Positions 1 through 13,137 of a DNA stretch of 64,000 nucleotides are shown here, in pieces. The stretch covers positions 1,880,811-1,944,810 of the forward strand of contig CM119270.1 in assembly GCA_051294375.1 (NCBI GenBank), read 5' to 3'. This stretch comes from Paraspadella gotoi (taxonomy: Eukaryota > Chaetognatha). Both the position numbers and the translations under genes were made by a program. The number at the start of each line of letters is the position of its first letter. Position 1 is the first letter of the stretch. The notes under the pieces are model-generated. The model saw only the letters and a program-made list of their open reading frames with translations. It had not been told where the DNA came from and did not search any database.

Positions 1-1150
1 AAAATCCCTTAGAGAGTTCTATTATATAACCAAATCATACTTTCTTATACAATCTTATTAGAATTTGTAAAGTAATTTGGTCAGGGACGATTTGGCTTAA
101 AAAAACTAATAATTTCTAATTTGAAGTGTTTCTAATAATAATTTTTTAACCTTATTTAAAAACCACAACAAAACATTTAGTAATAAGGTTATTAATACTT
201 TATTTTGATTAATTTAAGTATGCTGGCTGAATAACAGCTCATTTTTTTCAAAAAATCCTTTATTTTTAAAACCGGAAGTGGTACGACGCAAAAACTGGCG
301 TGGAAAATCCATCAAGATTGTGATATTCGTTTCTCCCACTAAATTTGGCACAAGAAACTTTGCAGGTATCAGGAACTTTCAAAAAATGCATGGTATTTCT
401 GGAAGCTCTACTCTTCACCCCTGGAAACCTATGTGGTGGCAGTGATAAGATTCAAACCCATGCCTCTGAAGAGAATCTAACTTTATTTATTTTCATAATG
501 TTTTGGAGTGTCCTCTTTTTTATTGCACAGGTCTGTAATACTAAAAATTTCAAAGTAATTATTAATGATCCTACATTAAATTATTAAACTCTCAATGCAA
601 AGTTCATGTGAAATGAACTTACTCCTATCATTCTCTCTCACTCTTTCTCTCTCTTCGAACTTTTCAGTCTGATATTAGCTTTTCAATATATCTTTTTAAT
701 TTGGTATTTTAGGTTTACTTAATTTGATGATAAGATTTTCATGCATAATCCAGTCCATCCTTTATAATAGTATATATACCTAACATTCGTTTGCTCCTCT
801 GAAAATTCTGCCTGAGAATTTATTATGAGCTCGCTCCTCTTGTATATCCAAGTGTATTCTTTCAAAGAATGTCGAAAAGATATAAGTAATATTGCAATTA
901 AGAAAATTGCCAAGCAAAGGGCAATCAAAATTTTTGGCCACATTAAACAAATTAGAAGGTGCCTAAACCAAGATTCAAAAACTTCAATTGTGCCATTGTT
1001 CAAACTTTTCAAATGTTGTAAATACAAAAAATTATGAAAACAGACAACCAAAAAACAATTACATAGTGTCACACTAATTTTTGCATTAACTTTATCTAAT
1101 GAGGTGATCAATCTTTAGCTGATCAATGATCATATGATTACTCCAGAATG
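1..1150. other. AT-rich DNA, no gene seen
   Basis: No exon with splice signals, RNA gene or clear repeat was recognised. Open frames here are short and their translations are Phe/Ile/Lys-rich, as expected from AT-rich noncoding DNA. Confidence 0.5.
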
Positions 1151-1164
1151 AAATATATGCATAT

Positions 1165-1830
1165 GTGGCGGTATATTAACACCACCCCACATCCACTATC
1201 ATTCAGCCAATCCCATTGGTTCATAGGGGGAATGAACCATCCCAAGCGTTGCGTTCAATCCACAGTCCTAACGACTTTCTTCTGCATTGGCAAGCGAGAC
1301 CTGGAGAACCTGAGTAATTTCTTCGCCTGGGGATCCTGTGGTGGTATTAATCACAGGCCTCACATCTACTATCGTTCAGCCAATCCCATAGGCTCATAGA
1401 GGGAATGCACCATCCCAAGCGTTGCATTCCATCACAAGTCCTAAATACGAACCTCCTCACCTCTGGCATTGCATCAACACTCCAGTTCTATACTTATAAA
1501 TTAGTAGATGTCCTCCGTAATGTGTAGATACCTAATAGTATTCTTCATTCTCTTCTAACTGTTGAACCTTAGGAAATCTTGATTGGTAAATACATTCCAT
1601 AATCAGAATAACAAGCTATCACTAGAGGCTCTCACCATCTACTATCTTTCCAGCGCCAAATTTCATTGGCTCAGAGGGGGCGTTGATTTCCATCCATACA
1701 TGGTTCCTAAACCTACAACGCGACTAACGACTTCCTTCTGCGTTGCCAAAGCATAACCGTCTTAGGGTAACCGCGCCAGTGACAGGAGGCGTCACTGAGG
1801 TCGGAAGCTACCCAAAGTCAACAATGAGCA
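1165..1830. repeat. Three diverged copies of a dispersed repeat
   Basis: A segment that begins with an ATCCACTATCATTCAGCC-like stretch and goes on to a CCCATTGG(T/C)TCATAG motif, then AACCATCCCAAGCGTTGC, recurs from about 1181, 1360 and 1630. The third copy is the most diverged. The high GC of this stretch against its AT-rich surroundings suggests a SINE-like or other interspersed repeat. No clear A and B boxes were found, so the class is open. Confidence 0.5.
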
Positions 1831-2450
1831 TCACAAGCAACCCTGCTGTTGCCATACATAACAATTTTTTACATTCTTCTAAAGTTTGTTACACTAAGAA
1901 CTAATCAAAACAGCTCAGTATTGCATACATTATTTTTTCAGCGGTTTCTTACCCTTACGATTCACATGGATAGCATGACCACATTACACTGGGGCGCAAA
2001 AAAAAGACACATTTTCACATCGAAAAACCGTATTGGATAGCTCAATTCTACTAATATATAGAAACATAAAACAATGTTTATTGAGAGATAAAGCAATTGG
2101 TCCAAGTCCCAATAAATCGAGCAAAGCGTTCGAAAGTTATAGGACGTCAAAATCGATTGGTAAAAAAAATGGAAAAAAAATTAGTTTCTTTTTTTAGTCA
2201 ACAACAGTCAATAAGTTTTCCCTATTATAAATTGTTTATAATATGAAATTGGCTGAAAAAATTCAACATAGAATATCTGTAGGGATAGGTGTCAACCATT
2301 TTTTACCTAAAATCAAATTAACAACAAGTAAAAAAAAGATATAAAAGTAGAAAATCCTCTTTATCATTCGTCAGAAAAATAAGTTTAACAAACAATGTCG
2401 GATCTTGCCGTACCGATATCTTTCAGTATATTAATTAATTAATTAATTTA
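1831..2450. other. AT-rich DNA, nothing recognised
   Basis: No supported gene, splice pair or repeat family was seen in this stretch. Confidence 0.4.
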
Positions 2451-2454
2451 TTTT

Positions 2455-3247
2455 TTTGTGCATTAACTTTATCATAATTTGATGTTCTGAGATGATCATA
2501 TAAGTATGAATGACTGACAAAGAATGGAGGGGGTCGGACAGACATGCGAACGACAATAGCTGAATGTATAGCCAGTCGGAATCTGTTATTTAATTAATTA
2601 ATGTCTTTTTGATTGATTAATTGATCTGCGAATAATTAATTTTTGATTAATTGACTAATTGATTAATTAACTGTTAATTATTTTATTAATTATTATATCT
2701 TGCATTTACATTTAATATAAAAAGAAAAAAAAGCATAATCAATTAATGAAACAGGTTTTTTATTTTTTTCTATTTAAACTCATTTCCACTCAAACGATTC
2801 CATCAAAACTTGATTTCCAGCATAATCTCACACTTTCCTACCCCATACAAAATTTCAGGTCAATTGCCCCATCCACTTATTTGTAATTGGTATTAAAATA
2901 GTAAAATATATTTTTTTGTTTTTTCCATTTAAACTCATTTCCACTTGGACGATTCCATCGAAACTTCATATACAGCTCAATCACACACTTCCCTACCCAC
3001 ATACAATATTTTATTTTAATCCATCCATTCAATCACGAGTAATTGGTGTTTTTTGCTAAGGTGGGAGGGACGGACAAAGAGACAGACAGAAAAATGGATG
3101 GACATCATTTTTTTGGCATAATTGATCATAATTCGATGTTCTGACACGATATAAGTGAATGCCCGACAAGATTGAAGGGGCGGACCAACAGACTGACAAA
3201 GTAAATTATAGAGTCGGGATGTGCTGATAAGCAGATCCGACTAAAAA
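2455..3247 (+). mobile_element. Pearl/HINE-like nonautonomous element
   Basis: Two tandem core units of roughly 115-160 bp (from about 2774 and 2926; landmark TTTAAACTCATTTCCACT, then a GATTCCATC block and an AATCACACACTTCCCTACC block) are followed by a GACGGACA/GACAGACAG microsatellite near 3065-3100. The element ends in a hairpin at 3212-3242 whose arms are AGTCGG(G)AT and AGCAGATCCGACT, followed by TAAA. A partial copy of the 3' part lies at about 2460-2585. Core repeats, a (GACN)n tract and a terminal hairpin are the layout of pearl/HINE elements mobilised by Helentrons. That assignment is inference from layout only. Confidence 0.5.
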
Positions 3248-4050
3248 TTATCATCAACTTAACCTCCAAAAATTATTTTTGCCCAATTCTGTATTCAGAC
3301 TCTGACTTTAAAATATTGCTGTATTCTACTGGCTGAACCAATTAATTTTTTTTATATCAATTGATAGCTTTTTAAAAAGCTATACTTTTTATAACTATTT
3401 TTCCAAAATTAAAAAAGAAATATTGGGGGTATTTAGAGCTAAAAAATGTATCCTTTTTTGTGCCGCAGTGTAGTAAGATAAAAAAAAATATATACATTAT
3501 ATACAAACAGCTATACATAAAGAGAGACCGACAGATCGAGTGATCAATTAAAATAAAAGAGAGTCGCGGGGCAACAATCAAATCGTTCCGAGGATCTAAT
3601 TTACTTTTTGTTGTTATAGGCGCAGTATGGAACATCGGGTGGCACAGCATAATCATAACTTGAAAATAAAAATTTATCATCTTTTTCGGAGATTGATGGC
3701 TCGACTGCAATCTGAAAATTTAATTAAATAGACATATGAAAAAATAGATATACATATAATAGAGTTGAGCTTTCGGAAACCAGAAATTTATTTGAGTAAA
3801 CAAGGACATTTAGACGTGAGATAGTATAATTATTGAGCACAAAAAATATTTTGATCATATGGTTTGGGGAACAGTATCTGCCTCTGTATATCTTCTAAAA
3901 TAGTAAATTCAAAATAATATTTTTTTTCAATTTTGATCCACTTATCATCGTGAATTTCTTTTGTTTCGTTGTGTTTGAAATAATAAGAAGAAGTTTGAAT
4001 GCTTGTCATTTACAACACAATTTTATTGATACATGTATGTAGCAATAGAT

Positions 4051-4084
4051 TTATTGGTACATGTACGTCACTATGTACCAATAA
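4051..4084. repeat. Short inverted repeat (TTATTGGTACATG...)
   Basis: The arms TTATTGGTACAT and the near complement ATGTACCAATAA form a hairpin with a short loop. The same unit appears about three times in a row in the other duplicate at 11190-11300. Confidence 0.5.
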
Positions 4085-4173
4085 AATCGTTGTTGAATGA
4101 GAGAAAAAATTCAAACTTTTCTATGATCCACTATCAAAATATTGAGAAAAAGATTATACTTTGTGCAATTTTT

Positions 4174-5400
4174 AGTCGGACTGCTATCAGCAGGATTCGA
4201 CTCAATAATTCAACTTTGTCGGTCCTCGGTCCCACCCCTAAATCTTGTGGTAAATAATTTTTCACATTAGAAAAGTAATAAATGCTAAATTAAGCACAAA
4301 AACAAACGATGTCCGCGTTCCCCGTCTCCGTCTGGTCGAGAGGTCCTCCCACTTTTTCATTAAACTCCAATTACTCGTAATTGATAGATGGATTGAATAA
4401 AATTTTGTGTGGTGTTTAGGAAAGTGTATGATTGAGCTGGAAAATAAGTTTCGATGGAATGGTGCGAGTGGAAATGGATGTTAATAGGAAAAAAACATAA
4501 GTCAATTAACTTAAATTTCTTTTTACTAATTTTACACATAATTACTCAAATAATCATAATTGGATGATAGCATGATTGGAATTAAATTGTGTGTGTGGGT
4601 GGGGAAAGTGTGTTAGTGAGTTTGATATAAAGTTTTAATGGAATCGTGCAAGTGAAATGAATTTAAATAGAAAAACATAAGTCACACTTTTTTTAATTTT
4701 TTAATAATTTAATCCATAATTAAATCTTAATTAATATTTAATATAATCTAATAGATTGAGATTAAAGTTATGTTTTTGGTGTGTGTGGTAGTAGGAAATG
4801 TGTGATTGAGCATGATATAAAGTTTGGAATCGAGAGTGAAATATAGTTTGATGAAAAAAGCCAAAGTCAAGTTGACTGTGAGAAAAGATGTTTAAGTTAA
4901 TTAATTGAATTAATTATATACGTGATAAAATGATACACTTTGAAAAAATGATGCAAGATAAAAAATCTATGCATATTGAAAAAATATGATTCAAGTTGAA
5001 AGATTGATGCAGATGAAAGAATGATCCAAGTTAAAGAATGATGCAGAGTTGAAAAATTGTTCAAGTGAAAGAAATGATTCAAGTTGAAAAAATGACAGTT
5101 GAAAAAATATGCAAGTTGAAAAAATGATTCAGAGTTGAAAAAAATGATGCTGAGTTAAAAGAAATAATGCGAGTGGAAAAAATGATAGATGAGTGAAAAA
5201 CAGATATGCAGTTGAAAAATGAAGCAAGTTGAAAAAAAGCAAGTTAAAAAATAATGCAAATTTATATGACGAGTTAAGAAAATGATGCATGTTTAAAAAA
5301 ATAATAATAATTAAAAATTATTTGTAATTTATTTATTTATTTTTTTATTTCCTATTTATTTAATTAATTACAGTTTAATTATGTGGGCAGGTCGACATTG
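4174..5400 (-). mobile_element. Pearl/HINE-like element, reverse orientation
   Basis: The hairpin at 4174-4202 (AGTCGG...TCAGCAG...CGACT) opens the element on this strand. It is followed by a GTCC/GTCT-rich microsatellite and three core units in reverse complement (about 4340-4860; landmarks GTATGATTGAGCTGG and GAGTGGAAATG). Then comes a minisatellite of a GAAAAAATGATGCAAGTT-type unit (about 4900-5300), and the far end carries a GTGGGCAGGTCGACATTG-like motif near 5383. The same end motif occurs near 10490, 12580 and 30685. Confidence 0.5.
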
Positions 5401-5904
5401 TTTGCTATTTGATTCTACTTTTAAAATATCAAATTTTTTAAATTTTTTTTTTATCTAAAAATAAATATTGAAAACTAATGCAAAAAATGCTAATGCTAAT
5501 TGCTAAAGCTAAGCTAATGCTATTTAAAAAAAATTGGTCCATGAAAGTTTTCTCAGAAATTTATTATGTAGTTTCGTTAGGAAGGTTCCCAAATCTTCTG
5601 ACCCACTCCATTGACATAGATTCGCTCTATCTTAACCCTAACGTCTAACTAAATATGCTTCATTTTTTTTACCGGAACTGTGCGAAATCTTTACTTTCAT
5701 CATAATAAAATGAAAGACATGGACCGCTTCCAATTTTCTAAAAAACACAACGATCGTAATCAATGGTATTAAATCTTAAAAGGCAAAATGTTATTAAAAA
5801 AGCATATTTAAAATTATTAAGCATTAATTCCATCCTCCTCTAAAAACGAATATACAACTCAAGTTTGAAACTGATGTGAGCAAAATATTAAAATGTTTTT
5901 AATG

Positions 5905-5912
5905 TATAAAAG
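5905..5912 (+). promoter_or_regulatory. TATA-box candidate in the duplicated repeat
   Basis: TATAAAAG is followed at about 30 bp by a block (GGTCTCTCACTGAACC...) that is better conserved with copy B than its flanks, then a CT-rich tract. This looks like a Pol II promoter of a repeat element. No transcript evidence is available. Confidence 0.3.
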
Positions 5913-7029
5913 CGCGTCGGAGTAGGTCTCTCACTGAACCCCCTGTGGGCGAACAACTACAACCGAACAACTCGGTCAAACTGGCCCTCGATCGTTTTCT
6001 CTCTCTCTCTCTCTCACTCCTTGTTAAATTCTTGTTATAGACTTAGTGTTAAAGGGTTTATAATTATTTTGTCTGAATGGAGCCCTGCATTTTATTTTTG
6101 AAAGGCTCAAATCAGCTTAAATTTAAATTTGAATATCTGTCGTCTCATTGGTTAATAATAACTATTTTGGTTTTTTTTTATTAATATCAAAAAGATATAA
6201 CACAGTAACGGTTATCACAATTACTCAATAATCCTCTGAGACCATCAGGTATTAAATGAAGTTTCTAATTTTACTTGAATATGGTTTTGGAGCTTTGAGC
6301 AGAAGCTGCGTCTCTGCTCTGCTGCTGCTTGTTCTCTTTTCTCTGCAGCAGCTACTCATATTCATGACTGTTGGATATTGAATACTTAGTAATAAAGTTA
6401 CTATTCTATTTTATATCTTTTGGTGTTTGGACTGAGTTAATATTAAGTCGTGATTAACACTATGCAAAAGAAAGTTCTCATCTGAAGCTGTTTATTGTTA
6501 TTAACTTGTTGAAAAATAAATCATTTTATAATGTAAAATTTGTTGCGTCCACTCCACTATGGTGGGTTTTACATAAAATTATTGAGTTAAGGATTGGGAA
6601 CGAGGCTCAAGGGTAGGATGATGGATCCAAGCTATTACTATGGTCTTGTGTAAAGCTGTGATTAATTTAAAATATATTAATTTATGTTATGTAAAAAATT
6701 AAATACATTTAAATATATATTTTTTAATATATAAAGAAATATATAATATATTTCAATATTTTAATTTTGAATACTTGTCTTAATATTTTATACTCATGAA
6801 TGAATATCTCGTGTAAATGTTCAGTACCTTCATATATTCCATAAGTGCATATTGTGGGGTGCATTCTCCATTGGAGAGAATGTAAGTCCGAATTGGAGCC
6901 TTTATACTAAAAAATAAAATCTAAATTAGTTATCACAATTATTTTAATTATTGCTGAAGAGATAGTAATTCGTATTGTTATGCGCTGTGTTAATGAACAG
7001 ACGCGTTCGATTTTTATACGTAGCTAGTC

Positions 7030-7230
7030 CTGGAGCTTCGGATATCACCGGCGTGTAACACCGTGTTACCAGGGGGTTAAGCGCCCGCGCCTCCTTAAAA
7101 CTGGCTAGGCGCCACCGGGACTAGAACCACAGACTTGGGTTGGGCTCGGAAGGCGAATCGACTTGCCCCTTCTGGCACCAATGGCCACTGATGAACGCGT
7201 TGGTGGATTTTAGTCCACCAATAACATCCC
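7030..7230 (-). mobile_element. tRNA-derived SINE head
   Basis: Read on the minus strand, an A-box-like TGGCC(A)...GGCAAG precedes, at about 40 bp, a B-box-like GTGGTTCTAGTCCCGG. A GGTAACACGGTGTTACA-type tail follows. The same sequence occurs at 14255-14440 and, more diverged, at 14640-14800. It is not an intact tRNA, since no full cloverleaf with acceptor stem could be seen. Confidence 0.5.
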
Positions 7231-7439
7231 CCCTCCCGTAGGGAGAAGGTCTGTTTGCGCTCTCTTCAGTGAATTGTTGTTGTTTTCGGGGTTAGAAAAG
7301 TTCATCGCCAGTTTGAGCATGTCCCCTGAAAAGTGTTGTTGTTGCTGTTGAGAGTGGTTCGAAGTTATGGGCTCACCAATAAAGAACAGTAATTATTGTT
7401 ATATCGGATGTTAATGACAGAACCGTTCAAATATAGCAG

Positions 7440-7660
7440 TCCAGTCGGTCGGTCGATGTCGGAAGCGTTGTCGGGGACCGTGGCACGTCGGTCGGGTCGG
7501 TCGGGTCGTCGGTCGGTCGGTCGAGTCGGTCGGTCGGTCGGTGATTCCAAGTTCGGTCGGTGCCCGGCTCGGGTCGTCGTGTCCGCCTCGGGTCGGTATA
7601 TCGGCTCGGTCGGGGACTCGGGCTCGGGTCGGTCGCCTCGGATCGGTCGGACGGAATGAG
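7440..7660. repeat. GTCGG(T) pentamer/tetramer tract, GC-rich
   Basis: About 220 bp of GGTCGGTCGGTC and CTCGGGTCGG units, very CpG-rich in an AT-rich neighbourhood. Open frames on both strands here are Arg/Pro/Ser/Thr-only repeats and are taken as by-products. It begins exactly where similarity to copy B ends inside a SINE unit. Confidence 0.65.
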
Positions 7661-8789
7661 ATCCAGTGGAGAGGATATGAGAGGAGATGGGTGTCGCGTG
7701 ACGATCGTGTTAATGAGCTGGTTCGGCGCATTGTTATGTGCGTCGGACGTTCTGAAGATTTGGGAGGGTGTAGTGGGAGGCGGTGCATGTAGCACAGACT
7801 CATTGTTGTGTCGGCCCATGACGTCGATCGTCGGAATCGGTCCGGATCGGATTCTCAAACCCTCGAAAATTCTTCCATTCGAACCGGAAGAAAAAAATTT
7901 CGTGAAAACAAAAATTCACTATCGGAAAAAAAAGAAGGAAAATTGAAGGGTTCGGTCTTTTATTTATTCACTTTTTCTCCGATATTTTATAATGTTCATC
8001 TTTTTCGCTCGATTGTAATTCTTGATTTCATAATGTAAGAGTTTAATACTGAAATATGAGCGATTTCAGAGTGTTATGCTGGGTGGAGAAAGCGAGCAGA
8101 AGATAAAAGCGGGTGACTCAGATACAGAGAGAGGCTGATTATGGGGCTCAGACAGGAAGATGTTAGACCTGCGGGGAAGAGAAAAAGATAAACTAGAAGC
8201 GGAACGAGAAGAGAAGTTGAAAAAGTAAAGAGAAAACCAAATAAAAATCGAAGAGCGACGTGAGAGATAAGTAAGTTTCTTAGTTATATCAACAAAAGAA
8301 GATGATCATGACATCGCAAAATTGGTCGAAGAAGACGAAGAAAAAATAGGGAGAAAAAGGACAAGGCAGATAATAGAAATGAAAAAAAAGAGATCAGCGT
8401 GAGGAGGTGTATAAGATAAGTAGAAAAAAACATAGGGAAAAAATCATAGAAGGCGAGAAAGCGATGTATTTACTGAAGGGGAAATAAAGGGTAGAAACAG
8501 ACAAAAGAGAGGTTTTATGTGACGAAGATAGGTCTAGCGCTAGAGAATTGCGTAATTCGAATGAAGGAGGGAATTGGATTAGCGCGGAAAGGTTCGGAGT
8601 TGGGAGGTGGATGGAATGTGATGGATGGAATTGGGCTCAATGGGTGGTGTTGGGAGTTGCGGTTGGATTTTAGGGGAATGAAAATGAAAAGTCGGCGGAA
8701 GCAACGAAAAAGGGAGATACTTGAAGAAGGATTGAACAGAAAAATTATCGAAAATTGATTAGGGTTGAGAGAGAGAGAGAGAGAAGCAG

Positions 8790-8844
<55 letters not shown>

Positions 8845-9557
8845 AGAGAAGGAGAGAGCATATTGAGGCGAGAACAAAAGAAATTTTTTTATTCCTCTAT
8901 CATTTGCTTTGCGAAAATACAAATATATAACAATAAGAGAGAGGGAGCCAAGATAAGAAATGTTTGATTCCGCTGTCGAACTCACACCGCAAGTCCGATG
9001 CGCGCGAAATGCACCTAAACCGACGAAATAAAAAAGATGGTGTTCCCTACACTCTCTAATTCGCCACGTTTTTACTTGTTTAAAACAGAAGGGAAAGGAC
9101 AAGACGGCGGGAGACCCTGCGAAACTTCGGGCACATATGTTAATAAAAATATACGAAACTAACTTAGTCACGCAGAATTAATCTATAAATATGAATTAGT
9201 TGACAATGTAATTACATTTTTTTAAAGATAGAGGTCCGCAGTAAAAAAACAGCAAAAAACCAAGTTTTTTTTTAAAAGTATTTTTTTTTTGGGGCCCTTC
9301 ATGCCGTCTTTAATCCCACATGTCCTCGGCGTGGTATTTATAACGCGTTCCGTCTTTTTCTTCGCTCCCTCTAGTCGGGCTCTTTTTGTTTTAACGGGCG
9401 GGAGCGTCTCGAGTTTGTTTACGAAAGAAAACAAAAATAACAACGCCCGGACAAAAGAGGGCGGATAAGATTTCTACTGGTTCTTCTTCCGCGTATCTTA
9501 TCTTTTTTCTTCATTCTCTTTCTCTCTCTCTCTCGTCTCTCTCTTCTCTCCTCTCGC

Positions 9558-9612
<55 letters not shown>

Positions 9613-9695
9613 ATTTCCATATTCTTTTTTTCCCTTATTTTTCAAATAATTCTCTTGGAGGGCCTGTTCGCATCTCCTACAGAACTATTGTCCGT
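7661..9695. other. No gene supported; GA and CT microsatellites
   Basis: The stretch has purine-rich sequence at 8080-8500, a (GA)n tract at about 8767-8860 and (CT)n at about 9520-9608. The open frames that cross these are Glu/Arg or Ser/Leu runs. Part of 7660-9200 has higher GC and could hold noncoding exons of an unseen gene, but no exon with splice signals was recognised. Confidence 0.45.
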
Positions 9696-9720
9696 NNNNN
9701 NNNNNNNNNNNNNNNNNNNN
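9696..9720. other. Assembly gap (25 N)
   Basis: Run of N between a CT-rich and a GA-rich stretch. Confidence 0.99.
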
Positions 9721-9729
9721 ATGTTGGGA

Positions 9730-9959
9730 TAGACACCACACAGGAGAGAGAGAGAAGAGCAGAGAAAGAGAGAGAGAGAGGGCGAGAGAATAAGAAGAGA
9801 GAGAGAGAGAGAAGCTCTACCCCTTTACTCGTTAAAGAATCAGCAGTACTTATGGCGCCGCACGTAGCGTGAGCTATTCTCTACCGGGTTCGCGCCCTAT
9901 TCGCGGCATCGTTTTTTACATAGTAACCCACATTAATATCTAAAAGAATTTTTTTGTAA

Positions 9960-10006
<47 letters not shown>

Positions 10007-10090
10007 AGCTGGACAGACGCTGCAGAGCCCGGAACTCGTTTTTAGAAGAAGCAGTACGGAAGAAAAAGAGAGAGAGAGAGCGACATATAA
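9730..10090 (+). repeat. GA-flanked modules, same family as 54.5-63 kb
   Basis: (GA)n tracts are each followed by a short GC-rich motif (GCTGGACAGACGCTGCAGAGC, then GGAACTCGTTTT at about 10028). The same motif with small changes ends the (GA)n tracts at 55250, 56030, 56140, 56280, 56850 and 57005, and is inverted at 58200, 58355 and 62060. Confidence 0.5.
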
Positions 10091-11189
10091 TTAAAACGTT
10101 TTTGTTTTGTAAATAAAACATAACAAATACGAATATTGATATGAAACATGAGATTTTAAAGATCTTGATGATTAGAAGCCATATATGAAATTCAACTCCC
10201 TATATATCCACACTTTCAAAGCCATGATTGCAAAAAGCGAGACCGAAAGTAAACCGAAAAAAAAAATCTAGACAGGAGGGCTTTGCCGCCGGCCTCGATA
10301 ATAGAGGATATTTGTTTGTTTGATAAAGTAACAAAACATTTAATAACTGTCCTGACTCAATTTTAAGGACATCGATGATGACAGCTGAATATAAATTATA
10401 ATTAATCTATTAATTAATTAATTAATTATCTATTAATTAATTATTAATCTATAATTATTAATTAATTAATCAATTAATAATTAATTATCGTAGGCAGATC
10501 CGACATTGTTTGCTCACACTTGTTTTATTTAATATCAATTGATGCTTTTTAAAAAGCTATACTTTTTATAACTATTTTCTAAAAATTAAAAAAAAGAAAT
10601 AGTGGGGGTATTTGAGCTATCAAATTCTGTATCTTTTTTCGTGCCGCAGTGTAGTTAAAGAAAAAAAACATATTACATTATATACAAACAGCTATCATAA
10701 AGACAGGACCGACAGATCGAGTGATCAATTAAAATAAAAGAGAGTCGCGGGGCAACAATCAAATCGGTCGAGGATCTAATTTACTTTTTGTTGTTATAGG
10801 CGCAGTATGGAACATCGGGTGGCACAGCATAATCATAACTTGAAAATAAAAATTTATCATCTTTTTCGGAATTGATGGCTCGACTGCAATCTAAAAATTT
10901 AATTAAATACACATATGAAAAAATAGATATACATATAATAGAGTTGAGCTTTCTGAAACCAGAAATTTATTTGAGTAAACAAACAAGGACATTTAGACGT
11001 GAGATAGTATGATTATTGAGCACAAAAAATATTTTATCATATGTTTGGGGAACAGTATCTCCTTTATCCTCTAAACTCCTTCTAAAATAGTAAATTTTCA
11101 AAATAATATTTTTTTTTCAATTTTGATCCACTTATCATCGTGAATTTCTTGTTTCTTGTTTCGTTGTGTTTGAAATAATAGAAGAAGTT

Positions 11190-11300
11190 TGAAGTACATG
11201 TACGTCACTATGTAGTATTTACCAATAATTTATTAGTACATGTACATCACTATGTACCAATAATTTATTGGTACATGTACGTCACTATGTACCAATAAAA
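11190..11300. repeat. Three tandem copies of the TTGGTACATG palindrome
   Basis: The GTACATGTACGTCACTATGT unit occurs three times, separated by ACCAATAATTTATTGG-type arms. Copy A has one full unit, so the number varies between the duplicates. Confidence 0.5.
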
Positions 11301-11387
11301 TCGTTGTTGAAAGCAAATTCAAACTTCTTCTATGATCCACTGATCAAAATATTGAGAAAAGATTTATACTTTGTGCAGATACTTTTT

Positions 11388-12607
11388 AGTCGGATCTGCT
11401 CATCAGCAGATTCCGACTCAATAATTCACTTTTGTCGGTCCGTCGGTCCCACCCCTAAATCTTGTTGGTAAATAATTTTTATCACATTAGAAAGTCATAT
11501 AATGCTAAATTAAGCAAAAAAAACAAACGATGTCCGACCGTCCGTCCATCCGTCTGTCGGAAGGTCCGTCCCACTTTTTCATTAAACTCCAATTACTCGT
11601 AATTGCATAGATGGATTGGAATAAAATTTTGTGTGGTGTTAGGAAAGTGTATGATTGAGCTGGAAATAAAGTTTCGATGGAATTGTGCGAGTGGAAATGA
11701 GTTTAAATGGGAAAAAAACATAAGTCAAATTAACTTAAATCTTTTTACTAATTTTAACCCATAATTACTCAAATAAATCATAATTGGATGAATAGATTGG
11801 AATTAAATTTTGTGTGTGGGTAGGAAAGTGTGTTAGTGAGTTTGATATAAAGTTTTCATGGAATCGTGCGAGTAGAAATGAATTTAAATAGAAAGAACAT
11901 AAGTCACTTTTATTTGAATTTTTTAAATAACTTTAATCCATAATTAATCTTATTAATCATAATTGAATGGATAGATTGAGATTAAATTTTGTGTGTGGGT
12001 AGGAAAATGTGTGATTGAGCATGCATAATAAAGTTTGGAATCGAGGAGTGAAAGATGAGTTTGAATGAAAAAAGCCAAAGTCAAGTTGACTTGAATTTTA
12101 TTATTTATGATATCATAATGTTTAATTAATTAATTGTTATTAATACTAAGAATGAAAAATGATACACTTTGAAAAAATGATGCAGAAAAAAATCTATGCA
12201 TATTGAAAAAATGATTCAAGTTGAAAGATTATGCAGGATGAAAGAATGTCACAGTGAAAGAATGGATGCAAGTTGGAAAGAATGATTCAAGTTGAAAGAA
12301 TCGAAATGCAAGTTGAAAAATGATTCAGAGTTGAAAAAATGATTGAGTTAAGAAAAATATATCGAAAAAAATAGATCGAGTTGGAAAAAATGCAAGTTGA
12401 AAAAATGAATGCAAGTTTGAAAATGAAAGCAAGTTAAAAAATAATGCAAATTAAAAAATGTATGCGAGTTAAGAAAATGATGCATGTTTAAAAAATAATA
12501 ATAATTAAAAAATTATTTGTAATTTATTTATTTATTTTTTATTTCTTATATTTATTTAATTAATTACAGTTTAATTATCGTGGGCAGGTCACGACATTGT
12601 TTGCTCA
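11388..12607 (-). mobile_element. Pearl/HINE-like element, reverse orientation (copy B)
   Basis: The hairpin at 11388-11418 is more complete than in copy A (arms AGTCGGATCTGCT and AGCAG(A)T..CCGACT). GTCCGNCC microsatellite, core units, a GAAAAAATGATGC minisatellite and the far-end motif GTGGGCAGGTCACGACATTG follow in the same order. Confidence 0.5.
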
Positions 12608-13129
12608 ATTTTGCAATTCTACTTTTAAAAATACAAATTTTTTGAAAAAAATTTTTTTTTTATCTAAAAATAAATATTGAAAATGCTAATGCTAAAAAAT
12701 GCTAATGCTAATGCTAATGCTAAAAAATGCTATGCGTTTTAGCCATTTAAAAAAAATATTGGTCCATTGAAAGTTTTCTCAGAAATTTATTATGTAGTTT
12801 CGTTTAGGAAGGTTCCCAAATCTTCTGACCCACTCCATTGACATAGATTCGCCGTATCTTAACCCTAACGTCTAACTAAATTCGCTTCATTTTTTTTACC
12901 GAACTGTCGAAATCTTTACTTTCATCATAATAAAATGAAAAGATCATGGACCGCTTCCAATTTTCTAAAAACAAACGATCGTAATCAATGTATTTATAAT
13001 CTTAAAAGGCAAAATGTTATAAAAAAGGCATATTTAAAATTATTAAGCATTAATTCCATGCCTCTTAAAAACGAATATACAACTCAAGTTTGAAACTGAT
13101 GTGAGCAAAATACTTAAAATGTTTTAATG

Positions 13130-13137
13130 TATAAAAG
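13130..13137 (+). promoter_or_regulatory. TATA-box candidate, copy B
   Basis: TATAAAAG at the matching place of copy B, again followed by the conserved GGTCTCTCACTGAACCCC block and a pyrimidine tract. Confidence 0.3.

Larger units (their letters stand above)
3335..7441 (+). repeat. 4.1-kb direct duplication, copy A
   Basis: From the AAAAAGCTATAC stretch near 3380 to position 7441 this segment matches copy B (10522-14650) in the same order and orientation, about 7.2 kb apart, with many one- and two-base indels. It includes a reversed pearl-like element, a GAAAAAATGATGC minisatellite (about 4900-5300), a TATA box and a tRNA-like SINE. No long coding frame was found in either copy. It may be one large nonautonomous transposon or a segmental duplication. 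Confidence 0.65.

Noticed and set aside
7365-7858. Overlapping Arg/Pro/Thr-rich frames on both strands
   Set aside because: They come from the GTCGG tract and have no domain or splice support.
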